NCBI GenBank assembly: GCA_025024175.1
Contig: QCXZ01000137.1
Coordinates: 5,642,001 to 5,706,000 of the forward strand
Direction: 5' to 3'
Length of the DNA: 64,000 nucleotides
Source of the DNA: Rhyzopertha dominica
Lineage: Eukaryota; Arthropoda; Insecta; Coleoptera; Bostrichidae
A model generated the notes under the pieces. It ran no database searches and was not told the origin of the DNA. It was given only the letters and a program-made list of their open reading frames with translations. Positions 40,701 to 46,700 of the stretch are shown in pieces (positions within the stretch are counted from its first letter, which is position 1; every line of letters starts with the position of its first letter). The position numbers were made by a program, and so were the translations under genes.

Positions 40701-43700
40701 GAAAGGGCGTGAATGTGATATAAGAATAATATACAAATTATTTAACACTAACCAATAACGACTAACATACGCCCATCTCTATTTTGGATGCTACAATCCT
40801 TTATATAACATGTACATTAAGCTTAATGGGGTCGTAGTAATAGATGTAAGTTTATATCTGTTTTGAAATACTTATCAATATGTTAGCTATACTATAAGCG
40901 AAACACGAGTCCACTTTTACAGGCCAAAGGCTTAAGAACAACCTATAGAGTTCGTCCAAAAATTGTCAGACTGTTAAATTATTTGTGACAGTACCTGCAA
41001 CAAGCAACTGATACTCTTTCACAAAAAAGTAAAAAAAAAAGTACGTTTCAACAATCGCATTTGCCTAGCTGAAATATAACCCAAACAACTGGTATCCTGT
41101 GAACATGCAGACTACCAGGCTGCATTATTCCCCGAAAAACATGGATACATGTTAAGCGTGATAATGTAACGGGAGCTAGGAACGGCAGCAGCGCGGCATG
41201 GGGTGGCGCTATACCAGGGTTTGGAAGTAAACAGATACCACGTATCCGTTTTCAAAACGTCTCTAATTATACAGACGGCGGAGTTTTGCCGCTAAAGGTT
41301 TGTTTATTATAGTGTTAAAATACACGACACGTCTCGATTACAGCGCAGCTATTCCGCCACGTACTGTGTTACCGAAAATCATCACCTAGGTGCAATCTGC
41401 TAGATAGATTGAGGCATACATTATAACTTTTATCGGTAATTATTAATAAGAGAGTCGTGTCAAAATTTCTTCACCCAGAACACATGTATATTTTAAANAA
41501 TTGCAATAAAGTCGTTATATATAATCNCCTTGCATATCCAAAACACGTTGTCATCGCTTCGGCAGCAATTTAATGTCGTTAAATACTCCATTTTTGTCAA
41601 GATGTTTCAGCAGTTGGAGCGCATATGCTGTTGCAGGGCTTTTATCCTTCCAAGTCAATAAATCGGACTTCATGAAATTCTCCTTTCCACTGGAGGAACA
41701 GAACGAAATCTGGAGGACTCATGTCAGGGCTGGACGGGGGATGTGGGAGAATTTTACAGCAGTTCTTCTCGCAGACTCCATTGATTGACACTGCTTTATG
41801 CGAGCAAGCGTTATCCTGCAAGAGGATTACGCCGCTGTCTTTCATATCTCGTCTACACTTTTGGAATCATGCATCTAAATTTTCTACAAGAAGACAAATA
41901 CATTTGTCTTTTGGTAGTTGTCTATTGCTTGTTTGTCCTTGCGGTCTTTGTAGCCACAATAGCAGCAAAAGTGTTGTCATGAACATCTATATAGGTAGCC
42001 AAACATATACACATGACAGTTATGGATATCTAGATACTAAATATACATACAACAAATTTAAAAAATTTAATAACAGCCAAACCCTTCACTGCATGTACCT
42101 CCATCCAAAACCTCATTACCCTAATCAAACATTTTAAAAGGTGCGGCTCTCAAAATCGTTTTGCTGATTCAGCATTATTCTTTTGTTATCACGTTGTAAT
42201 TTATGTATTTCCATAGCTTCCAAATTTAAAAGACGTCTGCAATTGTTTTCTTGATGGTAGATCCGAGTGTTGTTGTTAATGTCAAACGTATGATTTGTAT
42301 CCTCCTGGCAAAGTGTGAACTTCTATTTTCCTTAGTTTTAATTGAATATAGGGTGATTTTTTGAAAACTTCACACCTTAAATAACTTTAAATAGAGGAAA
42401 AATTTAAAATTTTGCAAAAACAGGTAAACTTTTGTTTGCAGGGGGACAACTTTTGAAATAAGTTTTTAATGGATAGCGCTTACCCTCTTAGCGGGGTAGA
42501 TACCCCTTCAAAAATTTTAAATGAAACTACCCATCTTACGATACATCATTTAAAAGCTTATTACACAAGGAGTCTTGCCATGTAATTAGTTTTATTATTT
42601 TTTACCCATTGACGGGGTAGTGGGTCAAAAAGTGCATTGTAGCAAGTAGCTTATAAAATGGAATATTTTGGACTTTTTTAACAAAATTAATAGTCTTGCA
42701 GTTACAATAAAAATTGTCCTTACTTAAGCCTAAAAAAACTTGTTAAAAAATAATTGTTACACCTAAGCAAAATGCCAAAAATACTTAAAATTTTCTTTCG
42801 ACATTACTTGATATTGCAACTCGACAGTTTATACTGAATTGGCTAAATAATTATCTACTTTGTGTTTCCAATTTTTTGTTTCAACTTTTTGGCTACTTCT
42901 TTGGCACGACCATCTTTTTATTCACATTCATTTTTATAAATCGCGTGAAATTTTAAAGTGAGAGTCCAAGTGATAATGGTTTATTCATCTGCCGAAAGGG
43001 TAGAAATAATTTTTATTTACGGTGCTGAGCATAGCTGTGCTCGTGCGTCAGCAAGGGTGTTTAACGAACGGCACCCCGATAAAAATGTTGACGCTAAGTA
43101 CATTCTCGATCTCGTGCAGAAATTTCAAGACACTGGATCTGTAGTAAACAAAAAAAGGGCACGAAATAGAGTCGTTGATGAAATGGCCCAACTTGAAGTA
43201 CTTGGTCATTTTGCAATGGATCCAACTAGCTCTTTGCGTAACATTTCTACAGCCACTGGACTTTCTTATTCATCTGTAAGGAAAGTTACAAAACTGCACA
43301 AATTCCATCCCTATAAGATGAAAACTCTCCAGGAACTCGGCGAAGATAACTTCGATAGAAGAATGCAATTTTGCGAAATTATGACAAAAAGATTATAGTA
43401 AATCCGAATCTAATAAAAAATATCTGCTTCAGTGATGAATGCACATTTTTTTGAACGGCTCTGTAAATAAACATAACGTCAGGTACTGGATTGACGAAAA
43501 TCCTTATATTTTTCGAGAAGGTCATACACAAGTTCCTCAGAAGCTGAACGTCTGGGCTGGAATACTTGGCAACGCATTGTAGGTCCAATTTTCATTGATG
43601 GGACGCTAAATGGGGGAATGTATTTAGAATTACTTGATAACGTTATTGATCCTTTAATCACAGAGCAATTAGAAAACCAACGCGACCCTGAAGGAAATCC

Positions 43701-46700
43701 AATGTTGGATGAATACGAATTGTTTTACCAACATGATGGAGCCCCACCGCATTACGCCATTAATGTGCGAAATTGGTTAAATCATAGATTTCCTCTTCAC
43801 TGGATTGGTAGGCGTGGAACAATTGAATGCCCACCACGATCACCCGATTTGACTGCTTTAGATTTCTTTCTATGGGGTCATTTAGAATATGTGGTTTACA
43901 AAACACAACCTACTAGCCTGGACGATCTGCGAGAAAGAATTATTAACGAGTGCAGGAGGATTCCACCTGAAACTTTCCGAAAAGTGCAGCAGGAGTTCGA
44001 GAACCGTCTGTATTATTGTATGGAAAGAGGTGGTGCACATTTTGAGAATCTATTGTAAGGTTTGAATTTCTATGGTTTTGTTCACACTGTTTTTGGAGTT
44101 ACAAATAAATAATTTTTCTTTTTCGTGGACAAATTTAAAAAAAAATTACATGATAAATACTTTAATGTTAATAATAATGTTAAAAGAAAATTTTCAGTAT
44201 TCTGAGAGTTTTTTTAAGTGTCATATTTTTTACAAGTTGTTTGTTTAAATTTTGGGTTCTCGTAAGGACAAATTTTATTTCCGCTCTAAAATAAAATACA
44301 TTTTGTTGAAAAGAGTCCAAAATATTCAATTTAATAAGCAACCTGTTTCGTAGGCACTATTAATCTATTACCCCGTCAATAGTTAAACGTGGTAAAACTA
44401 ATTACATGGCCAGACTTGGTGAAATAAGCTTTCAAATGATGTATCACAAGATGAATAGTTCCATTTAAAATTTTTAAAGGGGTGTCTACCCTGCTCAGAG
44501 AGTAAGCGCTATCCATTAAAAACTTATCTCAAAAGTTGTCCCCCTGCAAACAAAAGTTTACCTGTTTTTGCAAATTTTTAAATNNTTGCTATATTTAAAG
44601 TTATTTAAGGTGTGAAGTTTTCAAAAAATCACCCGTATATATTATTTGATCCTTTTACTTTACCAAACTCCTATAGGTCTTGCCCACGTAAGTTTTGGGA
44701 CAGTCACCACAACGTAACTCTGGAGAATCCAATGGATCTTTGTTTCTGACCAAATCTGTTCTAATATTGTTGATAGTTTTAAATGCTATTTGTGATTTGG
44801 GAGAACATTGTTCTAGAAACTTACACATCTGGGAAGAAATGTTGCCAATAAAACTTAAAGAGATGAACTGACCACGGTAACTGAATTTATTTTGAAGAAT
44901 TGTTTTGGCTTTTTTGTTAAGCAATTGTAAAACTAGTTTTTCATTATAACCATTTGTTATAGCTATGCTCTTAATGTACTCTAACTCATTATCAAAATCA
45001 TGCTTATTCATGGGGATAGTAGCTAAACTGTGAATATAACTAGGCATTCCAACGAACTGTCAAAGTGTCTTTAGAAATGGCGTCTGTAGGGTAAAAAAGA
45101 CTGGATATAGTATGTTTACATGTATTTTGTAATTATCGTTTAAAAGATTTTAGGTGTGTAACAGAGTTCTGTGTATTACATTATCTGCATAGGTGATTTG
45201 GCTATTATTGTTATAGCAATTTTACTAAACATAAAGATGAAGGGTTTCTTCATCTTCCCTCAAAAGTTAAAAAAAAATTCTTAATCGGGAGTTTTCTGAA
45301 GAAGTAAAATTAAGCCCAAATATTTCATTTAATTTAAAGAATAAAGCGTACATAAAAAAGATAGTTACGAGCGAAAAAAGTGAACAATAAGAAATCAAAT
45401 TACGAAACAAACGTGTAATTCCAAGGAGACTTTTAAAATAACAAAAAACTATAATCCGCACATTCGTTTTGAACTTTTGACATCGATAAAGTCTGCCGGC
45501 GGCCGTCTACTTTTGTAATTTCTTGAAACCCAAGGCGGCAAACATGGACACGCGATACGTGCTATCAATTCTGCTCTTGGAGTGTAAGCGATCCTTCGAC
45601 AGATAACATTAATACAGAATGTGAGCCACCAGCCACCACCTTGTATCCTGACTCCTCCGTTTACCTTCCTTGCATGTCCTCCGCTGTTTTCAGGGGGTGT
45701 GATGTTACAAGGGCGCGCGCGCGCGCGCGTTTTTTCCGGCGATATACAGCGCCGTATAAAACTCAAAATTAGAGTTATTTGCAAAAATTTAACAGAAGGC
45801 TGAAACAGGTAACTTAAGATTCACAAAGAACTTTATTTTGGGACGACTGAAATATAGCAGTATGATTAAGATATGACCTCATCAAGTGTTTTATTTTTAT
45901 AGAGCCATATGTATTTTTCGCCATTGAAGCCCTTATTATTTAAGAAATTCAAAAAATCATAATGGGTATAACTGGAATAATGGTGCTTAAAATGACATTC
46001 AAAAAATTACATAGTGAGGTAGGCAAGTAAATGTTCAATGAGCGATCAGAAAATGTACAATTTGACCCATCTAATCGACCCATATAACACCTAAAAAATA
46101 TTGTTCAATTGAGTAACGTGTGTTAAACATACTGGTACTTTATGTTCCTTCTTACTGGAGTAAGCACTTGCTGAATACAGTTACAAAAAATGGCAACTTT
46201 CTCGACTAGTATCTTTCAATAAACAAAAGTTATTATCTATAGATTCCATTGAAACTGAAAGAATTCAGAATCTATAGATACTGGAACCTGAAGATAATAA
46301 CCTTTTGTCTATTTTTGCAATAGTTAACCTTTATTTTGAATTTTATATGTTAGAGTTTGTTTAAAAATTTGATACAAATATTTTTCCCAAAACTTTCAAT
46401 TCACGTTTTATAATTAAACATCTTTGTAATCGATCCCAGATCAAGACAGTTTTACAGCCACAAGCCCAGTCACCTCTGGAGTACCTCAAGCATCAGTTTT
46501 AGGTCCAATTCTCTTTCTTATGTTTGCAACAGGTTTACCTAGGTAGAATGATCATTTACCAATTACCGCTCACAATGGTTTACAAGTATTACCTGAAGCT
46601 GTCGTAAATAACAGACGGGTTCGGCACGTTCCACTGTTTTGCAGCGGAGCGGACCGTATCCAAAAATTATGTTTAGGCTTTTTTAGAATCAATGAGCATT

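Noticed and set aside
41721..42137. 138-codon plus-strand frame
   Set aside because: Opposite the mariner DD34D fragment, which carries catalytic motifs.
45449..45784. 111-codon minus-strand frame in a GC-rich patch
   Set aside because: Open mainly because GC-rich DNA has few stops; low-complexity start, no homologous motif. Could be reconsidered with transcript data.
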